This document shows, one piece after another, positions 26,130 through 34,215 of a DNA stretch of 64,000 bases (position 1 is the stretch's first letter; each line of letters opens with the position of its first letter). The position numbers and the translations under genes are program-made. Location of the stretch: contig NZ_SIJH01000004.1 in the NCBI RefSeq assembly GCF_004762095.1, positions 1 to 64,000 on the forward strand, read 5' to 3'. Source of the DNA: Tabrizicola caldifontis (lineage in GTDB: Bacteria > Pseudomonadota > Alphaproteobacteria > Rhodobacterales > Rhodobacteraceae). The notes beneath the pieces were generated by a model, which was given only the letters and a program-made list of their open reading frames with translations, was not told the origin of the DNA and did not search any database.

Positions 26130-27152
26130 ATGTCGAATCTTCCGCGCAAAGCCACTCCAATCGCCAAGGAAGCAACGCCCCGGCGTTTCGTCTTTCTGCT
26201 TCTCGACCGTTTCACCATGCTGTCCTTTGCCGGTGCGATCGAGCCCCTGCGCATCGCGAACCGCGTTTCGGGGCAGGAACTTTACCGCTGGGTTCTGGCT
26301 GGCGAAGGCGGGGAATATGCCACCTGTTCGAACGGCGCGGCCTTCAAGCTGGACATGGGGCTGGACGAGATCGAGCGTGACGACATCGTGCTGGTCTGCG
26401 GCGGTGTCGATGTGCAGAAGGCGACGACCCGGGGCATCATCAACTGGCTTCGGCGCGAGGCGCGGCGGGGGGCAACCATCGGGGGGCTGTGCACCGGGGC
26501 CTATGCCGTCGCCAAGGCCGGCCTGCTGGACGGAAAGAAGGCCACGATCCACTGGGAAAACCAGGACGGCTTCCTTGAGGAGTTCGAGGCGGTCAAGCTG
26601 ACCAAGTCAGTCTTCGTCATGGACGGCAACCGCTGGACCACTGCGGGGGGCACCTCGTCCATCGACCTGATGCTGAAGGTCATTGCCGCCGACCATGGCG
26701 AGGATCTGGCGAACACGGTCGCCGACCAGCTGATCTATTCCACGATCCGCACCGATCAGGACACCCAGCGCCTGTCGATCCCGACCAGGATCGGTGTGCG
26801 ACACCCGAAACTCAGCCAGGTCATCCAGATGATGGAGGGCAACATCGAGGATCCGATGTCACCCGCCGATCTGGCCGAGGAAGTGGGCATGTCCACGCGC
26901 CAGCTGGAACGGCTGTTCCGCCGCTATCTGAACCGCAGCCCCAAACGCTATTACATGGAACTGCGGCTGCAGAAGGCGCGAAACCTGCTGATGCAGACCG
27001 ACATGAGCGTGATCAACGTGGCGCTGGCCTGCGGTTTTGCCAGCCCTTCGCATTTCTCGAAATGCTACCGCAGCCATTATCACACCACACCCTATCGTGA
27101 ACGCGGCACCCAGGGGCTCCCCGGCGGGGCACCGGCACGTCTGTCGATCTGA
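26130..27152 (+). CDS. GlxA-family AraC-type transcriptional regulator
   Basis: This regulator of about 340 residues has an N-terminal DJ-1/PfpI-like domain (RFVFLLLDRFTMLSFAGAIE, GGLCTGAYAVAKAGLL) and a C-terminal AraC HTH pair (SPADLAEEVGMSTRQLERLFRR, then VALACGFASPSHFSKCYRSH). GlxA relatives include GbdR, SouR and CdhR, regulators of glycine betaine, sarcosine and carnitine use, though many members have other roles. The ATG at 26130 is preferred; 26103 is an alternative adding nine residues. A dimethylglycine-dehydrogenase-like gene lies 8 kb away, so a link is possible but unproven. Confidence 0.88.
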   Translation: MSNLPRKATPIAKEATPRRFVFLLLDRFTMLSFAGAIEPLRIANRVSGQELYRWVLAGEGGEYATCSNGAAFKLDMGLDEIERDDIVLVCGGVDVQKATTRGIINWLRREARRGATIGGLCTGAYAVAKAGLLDGKKATIHWENQDGFLEEFEAVKLTKSVFVMDGNRWTTAGGTSSIDLMLKVIAADHGEDLANTVADQLIYSTIRTDQDTQRLSIPTRIGVRHPKLSQVIQMMEGNIEDPMSPADLAEEVGMSTRQLERLFRRYLNRSPKRYYMELRLQKARNLLMQTDMSVINVALACGFASPSHFSKCYRSHYHTTPYRERGTQGLPGGAPARLSI

Positions 27153-27170
27153 ACGGCTGCTCCGGGCCTG

Positions 27171-27575
27171 TCAGGCGCGCGGATCGTCGCCGAACCGGTT
27201 CGCGCCGGGGTAGCCCTTGCTGGCGAAGAACACGATCAGGACGATGATCCCGATCAGCGGCACAAGGCCGATCAACAGCCACCAGCCCGACCGGTCGGTA
27301 TCGTGCAGCCGCCGAACGGAAAGGGCCAGCGCCGGGATCAGGTTGACCAGAGACCACAGCATCGACAGCGGGCCGCCGTTGTAGCTTGCCTCGAACCCGC
27401 CACCGCCGCGCATCATGGCCCCCTGGCCAAGACCCAAGGCAGTCTCGACGACCATGATGATGAACGAGACGATGACGGAGAACAGAAAGAACCACCAGTA
27501 CTCGGACCGCTGGGCCCGACCGCTGAAGTTGAAGTAATTGCGATATACATTGCTGACAGCTTTGGCAAAATTCAT
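27171..27575 (-). CDS. DUF805 membrane protein
   Basis: This 134-residue inner-membrane protein has the DUF805 pattern: amphipathic start YRNYFNFSGRAQRSEYWWF, three or four membrane helices, and the conserved SVRRLHDTDRSGWW between helices. Function unknown. It is convergent with the GlxA-type gene (19 bases between ends) and has its own upstream region of 114 bases before the sugar dehydrogenase end. Confidence 0.88.
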   Translation of the reverse strand: MNFAKAVSNVYRNYFNFSGRAQRSEYWWFFLFSVIVSFIIMVVETALGLGQGAMMRGGGGFEASYNGGPLSMLWSLVNLIPALALSVRRLHDTDRSGWWLLIGLVPLIGIIVLIVFFASKGYPGANRFGDDPRA

Positions 27576-27689
27576 CCGCGCCTCAAATGTTCCATGCGAT
27601 TGAAAACGCCTTGCATTTTCGCAAGGTCAGCCTGGAATTCAAATCCTTTCCTTCCGGAACGATGCCCCAGGGCCATGCGGCCGCGGTCT

Positions 27690-28802
27690 TCAGTCTGCCG
27701 GGGTAAGCCTGTAGGCCGCACCGTTCAGAACCGAAAGGAACCAGATCGAACCGTCCGGCGCCTCGCGCACGTCGCGCACGCGAAGCGTGGCCTCGCCCGC
27801 AAGCCGTTCCTCGGCATAGCCGGTGACAGCCGGCGTGTCGGGGTCAAGCCGGCCCAGAAAATCGCTGTTCAGCGAACCGAAGAAGATGTCGCCACGCCAT
27901 TCCGGCACCAGCGCGCCGGAATAGATCATCAGGCCCGACGGCGCGATCGAAGGATCCCAGAAATGCACGGGCTGTTCCATGCCGTCCCGTTCCGTGCCGG
28001 CGCCGATCGGCTGCCCGTTGTAATTGACCCCATAGGTGATGACCGGCCAACCATAGTTCCTGCCGGGTGCCGGCGCGTTCAGCTCGTCGCCCCCGCGCGC
28101 ACCGTGTTCGACGGTCCACAGCCGACCCTGCAGATCCAGCGCGGCACCTTGCGCGTTGCGGTGGCCAAGGCTGTAGACACCGGGCAGGGCAGCGGGCAAT
28201 ACGGTTGCGGGCTGGCCATCGCGGGCAAGATGGATCACCTTGCCTTCACCGCGCATCGGGTCCTGCGCTTCCAGTCCCCCGGGCCCGGTGCCACGGTCAC
28301 CCACAGTCATGAAGATCGACCCGTCCGGCGCCTCCACGAGGCGCGAGCCGAAGTGCCGCCCCCCACTTGCGCCTTCGGGAATGGCAAAGACCTGCTCGAA
28401 GCCAACCAGGCGGCTGCCGTCCTCGGACAGGATCCCGCGCCCCACGGCAGTGACCGCCCCTGCGTCGCGCGGTGCGGAATAGCTGAGCCAGACCTCTCGG
28501 CTGACAGGAAAATCGCGCGGCACCATCAGGTCTAGCAGACCGCCCTGCCCTTCGGCTGCAACCTCGGGCCCCCCCTCGACCGTAACCGCTTCGCCCCCCG
28601 CAGCCGCGAAGTATTTCAGCACCCCGTCCCTTTCGGTCACGAGGAAAGCCCCGCCGGGCAGGAAGCCGATGGCCCATGGCTCCTGCAATCCGGTCGCAAC
28701 CGGGATGACGGACATCGGGCCGGCTGACGTGTCCAGAATGTCCTGGGCCAGGGCGTGACCGGCAAAAGCCACCAGCGTGGTCAGGGCAAGGGCGCGGCGC
28801 AT
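27690..28802 (-). CDS. PQQ-dependent sugar dehydrogenase (soluble glucose dehydrogenase family)
   Basis: This 370-residue secreted beta-propeller enzyme belongs to the sGDH/Yli-like family, oxidising aldose sugars with PQQ in the periplasm. A signal peptide (ALTTLVAFAGHALAQ) precedes ATGLQEPWAIGFLPGG; the catalytic-histidine motif GHRNAQGAALD and ARGGDELN are typical, as is NYGWPVITYGVNY. No PQQ synthesis genes are nearby. The actual sugar is not predictable from sequence. The ATG at 28802 opens directly on the signal peptide. Confidence 0.88.
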   Translation of the reverse strand: MRRALALTTLVAFAGHALAQDILDTSAGPMSVIPVATGLQEPWAIGFLPGGAFLVTERDGVLKYFAAAGGEAVTVEGGPEVAAEGQGGLLDLMVPRDFPVSREVWLSYSAPRDAGAVTAVGRGILSEDGSRLVGFEQVFAIPEGASGGRHFGSRLVEAPDGSIFMTVGDRGTGPGGLEAQDPMRGEGKVIHLARDGQPATVLPAALPGVYSLGHRNAQGAALDLQGRLWTVEHGARGGDELNAPAPGRNYGWPVITYGVNYNGQPIGAGTERDGMEQPVHFWDPSIAPSGLMIYSGALVPEWRGDIFFGSLNSDFLGRLDPDTPAVTGYAEERLAGEATLRVRDVREAPDGSIWFLSVLNGAAYRLTPAD

Positions 28803-28979
28803 GGTTCTCCTTTCGGTTGCTTCCCCTGGACCTAGGTCGCATGGCGGTAAACGTCCACTCACCACAGGTCACGGCTTGGTTGGGATTGGTGCCCCGAAAG
28901 ACCCGTCAAACCGCTTTTCTTTTCGATTTTGGCCTACTAGGGTCTTCCGCAGGATTGCGATCCAATTAGGGAGACAACA

Positions 28980-30176
28980 ATGAAAAAACTGCTTCTGGCG
29001 TCGGCAGCGGCCACCGCGCTTGCCGGGGCCGCCGCGGCCGAAGAGGTCAAGGTCGGCATCCTGATCGGCTTCACCGGCCCCATCGAATCCCTCGCCCCCG
29101 CCATGGCGGCGGCGGCCGAGATGGCGATGAAGGAAGTGTCGGATTCGGGCAAGTTCCTCGGCGGCTCAACGATGGTGCCGGTGCGCGGCGACAGCACCTG
29201 CGGCGATGCCCAGGCCGGCACGGCCGCAGCCGAACGTCTGGTCACCTCGGACATGGTCAAGGGCATCGTCGGCGCCGACTGTTCGGGCGTGACGGGTGCC
29301 GTTCTGCAGAACGTCGCTCGCCCGAACGGCATGGTCATGATCTCGCCCTCGGCCACCTCGCCCGCGCTGACCACGGCCGAGGATGATGGCCTGTTCTTCC
29401 GCACCGCGCCGTCGGATGCGCGCGAAGGCGAAGTCATGGCCGAAATGCTGGTCGAAAAGGGCATCAAGTCGATCGCGCTGACTTACACCAACAACGACTA
29501 CGGCAAGGGTCTGGCCGAAGCCATTGCCAATTCCTTCACCGCCAAGGGCGGCACGGTCACGATCAACGCCGCGCACGAGGACGGAAAGGCCGACTATTCG
29601 GCTGAAGTTGCGGCGCTGGCCTCGGCCGGCGGCGACCTGCTGGTTGTCGCGGGCTATCTGGACCAGGGCGGCAAGGGCATCATCCAGGCCGCGCTGGACA
29701 CCGGTGCCTTCTCGACCTTCGGCCTGCCGGGCGGCATGATCGGCGACAGCCTGCCCCAGGCGATCGGGCCGGCGCTGGACGGCTCTTGGGGCCAGATCGC
29801 GGGCTCGGATTCGGCCGGTGCCGCGACGTTCGAGGAGATGGCCAAGGCGGCCGGCTTCGACGGAACCTCGGCCTATGCGCCGGAAAGCTATGACGCGGCT
29901 GCCCTGATCGCGCTGGCCATGGCGGCGGCGGGCTCGACCGATCCGAAGGTCTACAAGGACAAGGTCATGGAAGTGGCCAACGGTCCGGCCGATGGCACTG
30001 GCGAAAAGATCTATCCGGGCGAACTGGCCAAGGCACTGGATCTGATCGCGGCCGGGACGCCCATCGACTACGAGGGCGCGACCGCCGTGCACCTGATCGG
30101 GCCCGGCGAAAGCGCAGGCCGCTACCGGGTGATCGAGGTCCGGAACGGCAAGAACGAGACCGTCGGTTTCCGCTGA
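28980..30176 (+). CDS. livK: Branched-chain/amide ABC transporter, periplasmic binding protein
   Basis: This 398-residue receptor has signal peptide MKKLLLASAAATALAGAAAA and the type I periplasmic-binding fold (VGILIGFTGPIESLAPAM, IVGADCSGVTGAVLQNVA). The AAT-rich leader with GGGAG before ATG 28980 is a strong initiation site. It is followed by a stable hairpin and then by livG, F, H and M, so it heads a complete transporter. The ligand could be branched-chain amino acids, amides, or a methylated amino acid, given the dimethylglycine-dehydrogenase-like gene after livM. Confidence 0.9.
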   Translation: MKKLLLASAAATALAGAAAAEEVKVGILIGFTGPIESLAPAMAAAAEMAMKEVSDSGKFLGGSTMVPVRGDSTCGDAQAGTAAAERLVTSDMVKGIVGADCSGVTGAVLQNVARPNGMVMISPSATSPALTTAEDDGLFFRTAPSDAREGEVMAEMLVEKGIKSIALTYTNNDYGKGLAEAIANSFTAKGGTVTINAAHEDGKADYSAEVAALASAGGDLLVVAGYLDQGGKGIIQAALDTGAFSTFGLPGGMIGDSLPQAIGPALDGSWGQIAGSDSAGAATFEEMAKAAGFDGTSAYAPESYDAAALIALAMAAAGSTDPKVYKDKVMEVANGPADGTGEKIYPGELAKALDLIAAGTPIDYEGATAVHLIGPGESAGRYRVIEVRNGKNETVGFR

Positions 30177-30202
30177 TACGGAAAACCGGTTGACAGACCA
30201 GC

Positions 30203-30228
30203 GCGGCCCGGGCATGTCCCCGGGCCGC
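30203..30228 (+). terminator. Hairpin between binding-protein and ATPase genes
   Basis: GCGGCCCGGG (30203-30212) pairs with CCCGGGCCGC (30219-30228): a perfect 10-bp stem with a 6-base loop, 26 bases after the livK stop. Such intra-operon hairpins usually leave excess binding-protein mRNA and reduce read-through to the membrane genes. Confidence 0.7.
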
Positions 30229-30274
30229 TGCTTATGAACCCGCCCGAACAGAGGCGGGGCCTTGGGGGAAATGG

Positions 30275-31066
30275 ATGATCGTAGTCGAAGACCTTCACCG
30301 GCACTTCGGGGGCTTTCGTGCCGTTGACGGGGCGTCGCTGACCATCAGGACCGGCTCGATCACCGGACTGATCGGACCGAACGGCGCGGGCAAGACCACC
30401 CTGTTCAACGTGATTGCCGGACGCCTGCCGCCGACCTCGGGCCGGGTGCTGATGGACGGCGAGGACATCACCGGCCTGCCCCCGCATGTGCTGTTCCACA
30501 AGGGCCTGCTGCGCACCTTCCAGATCGCGCACGAGTTCGGGTCGATGACGGTGCGCGAAAACCTGATGATGGTGCCGCCCAATCAGACGGGCGAGACGAT
30601 CTTCAACACCTGGTTCCGGCGGGGCACCATTGCGGCCGAAGAAAAGCGGCTGCGCGAAAAGGCCGACGAGGTGCTGGAGTTCCTGACGATCAGCCATCTG
30701 GCCGACCAGAAGGCCGCCAACATCTCGGGCGGGCAGAAGAAGTTGCTGGAGCTGGGGCGGACGATGATGGTGGACGCCAAGATCGTCTTCCTGGACGAGG
30801 TCGGTGCTGGCGTGAACCGGACGCTTCTGAACACGATCGGCGATGCCATCGTGCGGCTGAACAGGGAACGCGGCTATACCTTCTGCGTGATCGAACACGA
30901 CATGGACTTCATCGCGCGTCTCTGCAACCCGGTGATCGTGATGGCCGAAGGCAAGGTTCTGGCCGAGGGCACCGTGGACGAGGTGAAAAGCGACGAGCGC
31001 GTGATCGAGGCCTATCTGGGCACCGGGTTGAAGAACAAGGCCAAGGCGGAGGGCTTCCATGTCTGA
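30275..31066 (+). CDS. livG: Branched-chain-type ABC transporter ATP-binding protein LivG
   Basis: This 263-residue ATPase shows Walker A GPNGAGKTTLFN, signature NISGGQKKLLELGR, switch histidine in CVIEHDMDFI and the LivG C-terminus. Walker B reads IVFLDEVGAGVNRTLL, with V in place of the usual P after DE, a known variant of a LivG subgroup. The stop overlaps the start of livF by eight bases. It starts 98 bases after livK, beyond the hairpin. Confidence 0.92.
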   Translation: MIVVEDLHRHFGGFRAVDGASLTIRTGSITGLIGPNGAGKTTLFNVIAGRLPPTSGRVLMDGEDITGLPPHVLFHKGLLRTFQIAHEFGSMTVRENLMMVPPNQTGETIFNTWFRRGTIAAEEKRLREKADEVLEFLTISHLADQKAANISGGQKKLLELGRTMMVDAKIVFLDEVGAGVNRTLLNTIGDAIVRLNRERGYTFCVIEHDMDFIARLCNPVIVMAEGKVLAEGTVDEVKSDERVIEAYLGTGLKNKAKAEGFHV

Positions 31067-31769
31067 GCCCTTCCTGATCGGCGAGGCGATGACCGGCGGC
31101 TATGGCGCGGTCGATATCCTGCATGGCTGCACAATTGCGGTCGAAAGGGGTGAAATCGCAGTGATCGTCGGCCCCAACGGGGCGGGCAAGTCCACCGCGA
31201 TGAAGGCCGTCTTCGGCATGCTGAAACTGCGTGCGGGCCATGTCCGGCTGGACGGCGAGGACATCACCCAACTTTCGCCCCAGGCACGCGTGGCCAAGGG
31301 CATGGCCTTCGTGCCGCAGACGCACAACATCTTCACCTCGATGACGGTCGAGGAGAACCTGGAAATGGGCGCCTTCCTGCGCCGCGACGACATTCGGACG
31401 ACGATGGAGCAGGTCTATGAACTGTTCCCGATCCTGAAGACCAAACGCTATCAGGCGGCGGGGGAACTGTCTGGCGGCCAGCGCCAGCAGGTGGCCGTGG
31501 GTCGCGCGCTGATGACCCAGCCCAAGGTTCTGATGCTGGACGAACCGACTGCCGGCGTCAGCCCCATCGTGATGGACGAGCTGTTCGACCGCATCATCGA
31601 GGTCGCCCGGACCGGCATTTCCATCCTGATGGTCGAACAGAACGCCCGCCAGGCGCTCGAGATCGCAGACAAGGGTTATGTTCTGGTGCAGGGTGCCAAC
31701 CGCTTCACCGACACCGGCAAGGCCCTGATGGCCGACCCGGAAGTGCGCCGCAGCTTCCTGGGCGGCTGA
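31059..31769 (+). CDS. livF: Branched-chain-type ABC transporter ATP-binding protein LivF
   Basis: This 236-residue second ATPase of the transporter is seen in Walker A GPNGAGKSTAMK, signature LSGGQRQQVAVGRAL, Walker B VLMLDEPTAGVSP and switch LMVEQNARQAL, all typical of LivF. Translation is coupled to livG by overlap. A 53-base gap then precedes livH. Confidence 0.93.
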   Translation: MSEPFLIGEAMTGGYGAVDILHGCTIAVERGEIAVIVGPNGAGKSTAMKAVFGMLKLRAGHVRLDGEDITQLSPQARVAKGMAFVPQTHNIFTSMTVEENLEMGAFLRRDDIRTTMEQVYELFPILKTKRYQAAGELSGGQRQQVAVGRALMTQPKVLMLDEPTAGVSPIVMDELFDRIIEVARTGISILMVEQNARQALEIADKGYVLVQGANRFTDTGKALMADPEVRRSFLGG

Positions 31770-31822
31770 CATGACCCGAACCTGCCCACCGAACCGCCCC
31801 AGATCACGGATGCAGTGACAAG

Positions 31823-32833
31823 ATGGATCTTTTAAACGCCCTCGTCGCCTTCCTGAACTTCGTCTTCATCCCGGGGCTCGCCTACGGGGCGCAGCTGGCG
31901 CTTGGGGCGCTGGGTGTGACGCTGATCTACGGCATCCTGCGGTTTTCCAACTTTGCCCACGGCGACACGATGGCCTTCGGAACCATGGTCACGATCCTCG
32001 TGACCTGGGCACTTCAAGGCGCGGGCGTGACCTTCGGGCCGCTGCCCACCGCCCTGCTTGCCCTGCCCGTCGGCATCGCCGCAACCGCTGCCTTCGTGCT
32101 GGCAACCGATCGGGTTGTCTACCGCTTCTACCGCCGTCAGAAGGCAAGCCCGACCATCGTGGTCATCGTCTCGCTGGGCGTGATGTTCGTGATGAACGGC
32201 ATCGTCCGACTGATCATCGGGGTGAACGACCAGAACTTTGCCGATGGCGCCCGCTTCGTGATCAGCGCGCAAGAATTTCGCGAAGCCACCGGCCTTGCCG
32301 AGCCCTTGGCGATACGCACCACCCAGGCGGTGACCGTGGTGACGGCAGTGATCGTCGTGGCGCTGCTGTTCTGGTTCCTGCAGAAGACCCGCACCGGCAA
32401 GTCGATGCGCGCCTTTTCCGACAACGAGGATCTGGCGCTCTTGTCGGGCATCAACCCCGACCGGGTCGTGGCGGTGACCTGGCTCATCGCTGCCGCGCTG
32501 GCAACCATCGCGGGCGTCCTTTACGGACTGGACAAGAGCTTCAAGCCCTTCACCTATTTCCAGCTTCTGCTGCCGATCTTCGCGGCGGCGATCGTCGGCG
32601 GGCTGGGCAGCCCTCTGGGTGCGATCGCGGGCGGGTTCGTCATCGCCTTTTCCGAGCTGCTGCTGACCAATGCGTGGAAGAAGATCGTCACTTATGCCCT
32701 GCCCGAAAGCATGGCGCCGGACGGGCTGCTGCAGCTGATGTCCACCGACTACAAGTTCGCGGTCAGCTTCACCATCCTGATCATCGTGCTTCTGTTCATG
32801 CCGACCGGCCTGTTCAAGGGGAAATCGCTATGA
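31823..32833 (+). CDS. livH: Branched-chain-type ABC transporter permease LivH
   Basis: This 336-residue polytopic inner-membrane protein has about eight hydrophobic segments with the LivH signature (GALGVTLIYGILRFSNFAHGD and, near the end, AAIVGGLGSPLGAIAGG). Its TGA overlaps the ATG of livM (ATGA at 32830-32833), so both channel subunits are made in register. Confidence 0.92.
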   Translation: MDLLNALVAFLNFVFIPGLAYGAQLALGALGVTLIYGILRFSNFAHGDTMAFGTMVTILVTWALQGAGVTFGPLPTALLALPVGIAATAAFVLATDRVVYRFYRRQKASPTIVVIVSLGVMFVMNGIVRLIIGVNDQNFADGARFVISAQEFREATGLAEPLAIRTTQAVTVVTAVIVVALLFWFLQKTRTGKSMRAFSDNEDLALLSGINPDRVVAVTWLIAAALATIAGVLYGLDKSFKPFTYFQLLLPIFAAAIVGGLGSPLGAIAGGFVIAFSELLLTNAWKKIVTYALPESMAPDGLLQLMSTDYKFAVSFTILIIVLLFMPTGLFKGKSL

Positions 32834-34131
32834 GCGCGCGCAATCTGGCGCTGTTTGCCGCCGTCGCGGCCCTTTATGTGCTGACCGGCTTCATGAACAG
32901 CTGGAATACGTCGCTGTCGATCCTGAACTTCGCGCTACTGGCCACGATCGCGGCCATGGGCGTGAACATGCAGTGGGGCTATGCGGGGCTGTTTTCGGTG
33001 GGCACCATGGGCTTCACCGCCCTTGGCGGTCTGGCCGTCGTGCTGGTTTCGGCCCGGCCCAACGTCGAGAACTGGCAGGCGGGCGGCCTTGGCATTCTTC
33101 TGGCGCTGGTTCTGGGCGCGCTGTCTGTGGCGGCTGCGATCGTCGCGTGGAGACTGCTGCCGCGCGGGCGGGTGCGGTCCCTTTCCGTCGCCGCGATCCT
33201 GATCGGTGGCTTCTTCCTGTTCCGTGCGATCTTCGACCCGAATGTCGCGGCGGTCGAGGCGGTGAACCCTCAGTTCGCCGGTAACCTTGGCGGGCTTGGC
33301 CTTCCCTCGCTGGTCGCCTGGCCGGTCGGCGGCTTGCTCGCCGCGGCTGTTGCCTGGGCCATCGGCAAGACTGCACTTGGCCTTCGGTCGGACTATCTGG
33401 CCATCGCCACCCTCGGCATTGCCGAGATCATCGTCTCGGTCATCAAGAACGAGGACTGGCTTGCCCGCGGGGTGAAGAACGTCACCCAGCTGCCGCGCCC
33501 TTGGCCCGTGCCGCTGGAAGTGGACCTGCAGCAGCAACCAGGTTTCCTGGCCTTTGTGGCCGACTGGGGCTGGAACCCGGTCGCCGCCTCGACGATCGTG
33601 GTCAAGCTTCTTTATGCGGGCTTGTTCATACTGGTTCTGGGGGCAATCATCTGGGCCTTCGAACGGGCCCTGAATAGCCCATGGGGCCGGATGATGCGTG
33701 CCATCCGCGACAACGAGGTTGCCGCCGCCGCCATGGGCAAGGATGTGACACGCCGGCACTTGCAGGTCTTTATCCTGGGTTCTGCCGTGATCGGCTTTGC
33801 CGGCGCCATGGCCACGTCGATGGAAGGCGCGCTGACCCCGGGCAGCTATCAGCCGCTGCGCTTTACCTTCCTGATCTGGGTGATGGTGATTGTCGGTGGA
33901 TCCGGCAACAACTGGGGAACGGTCCTTGGCGGGCTGCTGGTCGGCTGGCTGTATTTCGCGGTCGAATTCCTGGGGCCGAACATCATGGGTCTGGTTACCG
34001 CGGGCCTGCCCGATGGGGCTTTGAAGGCGCATCTGGTCGGATCGGCCGAAAATATCCGCCTTCTGACGCTTGGTGTGATCCTGCTTCTGGTCCTGCGGTT
34101 TTCTCCACGCGGGCTGATCCCCGAGAAGTGA
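32830..34131 (+). CDS. livM: Branched-chain-type ABC transporter permease LivM
   Basis: This 433-residue polytopic permease has LivM features: ALLATIAAMGVNMQWGYAGL, SVGTMGFTALGG, SDYLAIATLGIAEII and the conserved cytoplasmic RAIRDNEVAAAAMGKD. It is longer than E. coli LivM owing to an internal hydrophobic stretch near residues 100-130. It ends 85 bases before the dimethylglycine-dehydrogenase-like gene, with an inverted repeat in between. Confidence 0.92.
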   Translation: MSARNLALFAAVAALYVLTGFMNSWNTSLSILNFALLATIAAMGVNMQWGYAGLFSVGTMGFTALGGLAVVLVSARPNVENWQAGGLGILLALVLGALSVAAAIVAWRLLPRGRVRSLSVAAILIGGFFLFRAIFDPNVAAVEAVNPQFAGNLGGLGLPSLVAWPVGGLLAAAVAWAIGKTALGLRSDYLAIATLGIAEIIVSVIKNEDWLARGVKNVTQLPRPWPVPLEVDLQQQPGFLAFVADWGWNPVAASTIVVKLLYAGLFILVLGAIIWAFERALNSPWGRMMRAIRDNEVAAAAMGKDVTRRHLQVFILGSAVIGFAGAMATSMEGALTPGSYQPLRFTFLIWVMVIVGGSGNNWGTVLGGLLVGWLYFAVEFLGPNIMGLVTAGLPDGALKAHLVGSAENIRLLTLGVILLLVLRFSPRGLIPEK

Positions 34132-34135
34132 CAAC

Positions 34136-34154
34136 TGCGACATTATTTGTCGCA
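34136..34154. promoter_or_regulatory. 19-base inverted repeat before the dimethylglycine-dehydrogenase-like gene
   Basis: TGCGACA-TTATT-TGTCGCA is a perfect 7-bp inverted repeat directly after the livM stop and 62 bases before the next ATG. No T run follows, which argues for an operator more than a terminator. Confidence 0.5.
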
Positions 34155-34215
34155 AAACCGCATGATCGCCTGAACTGCCCCGGCCAGATTGCGCGGGACA
34201 GGTAGGGAGTCGTCC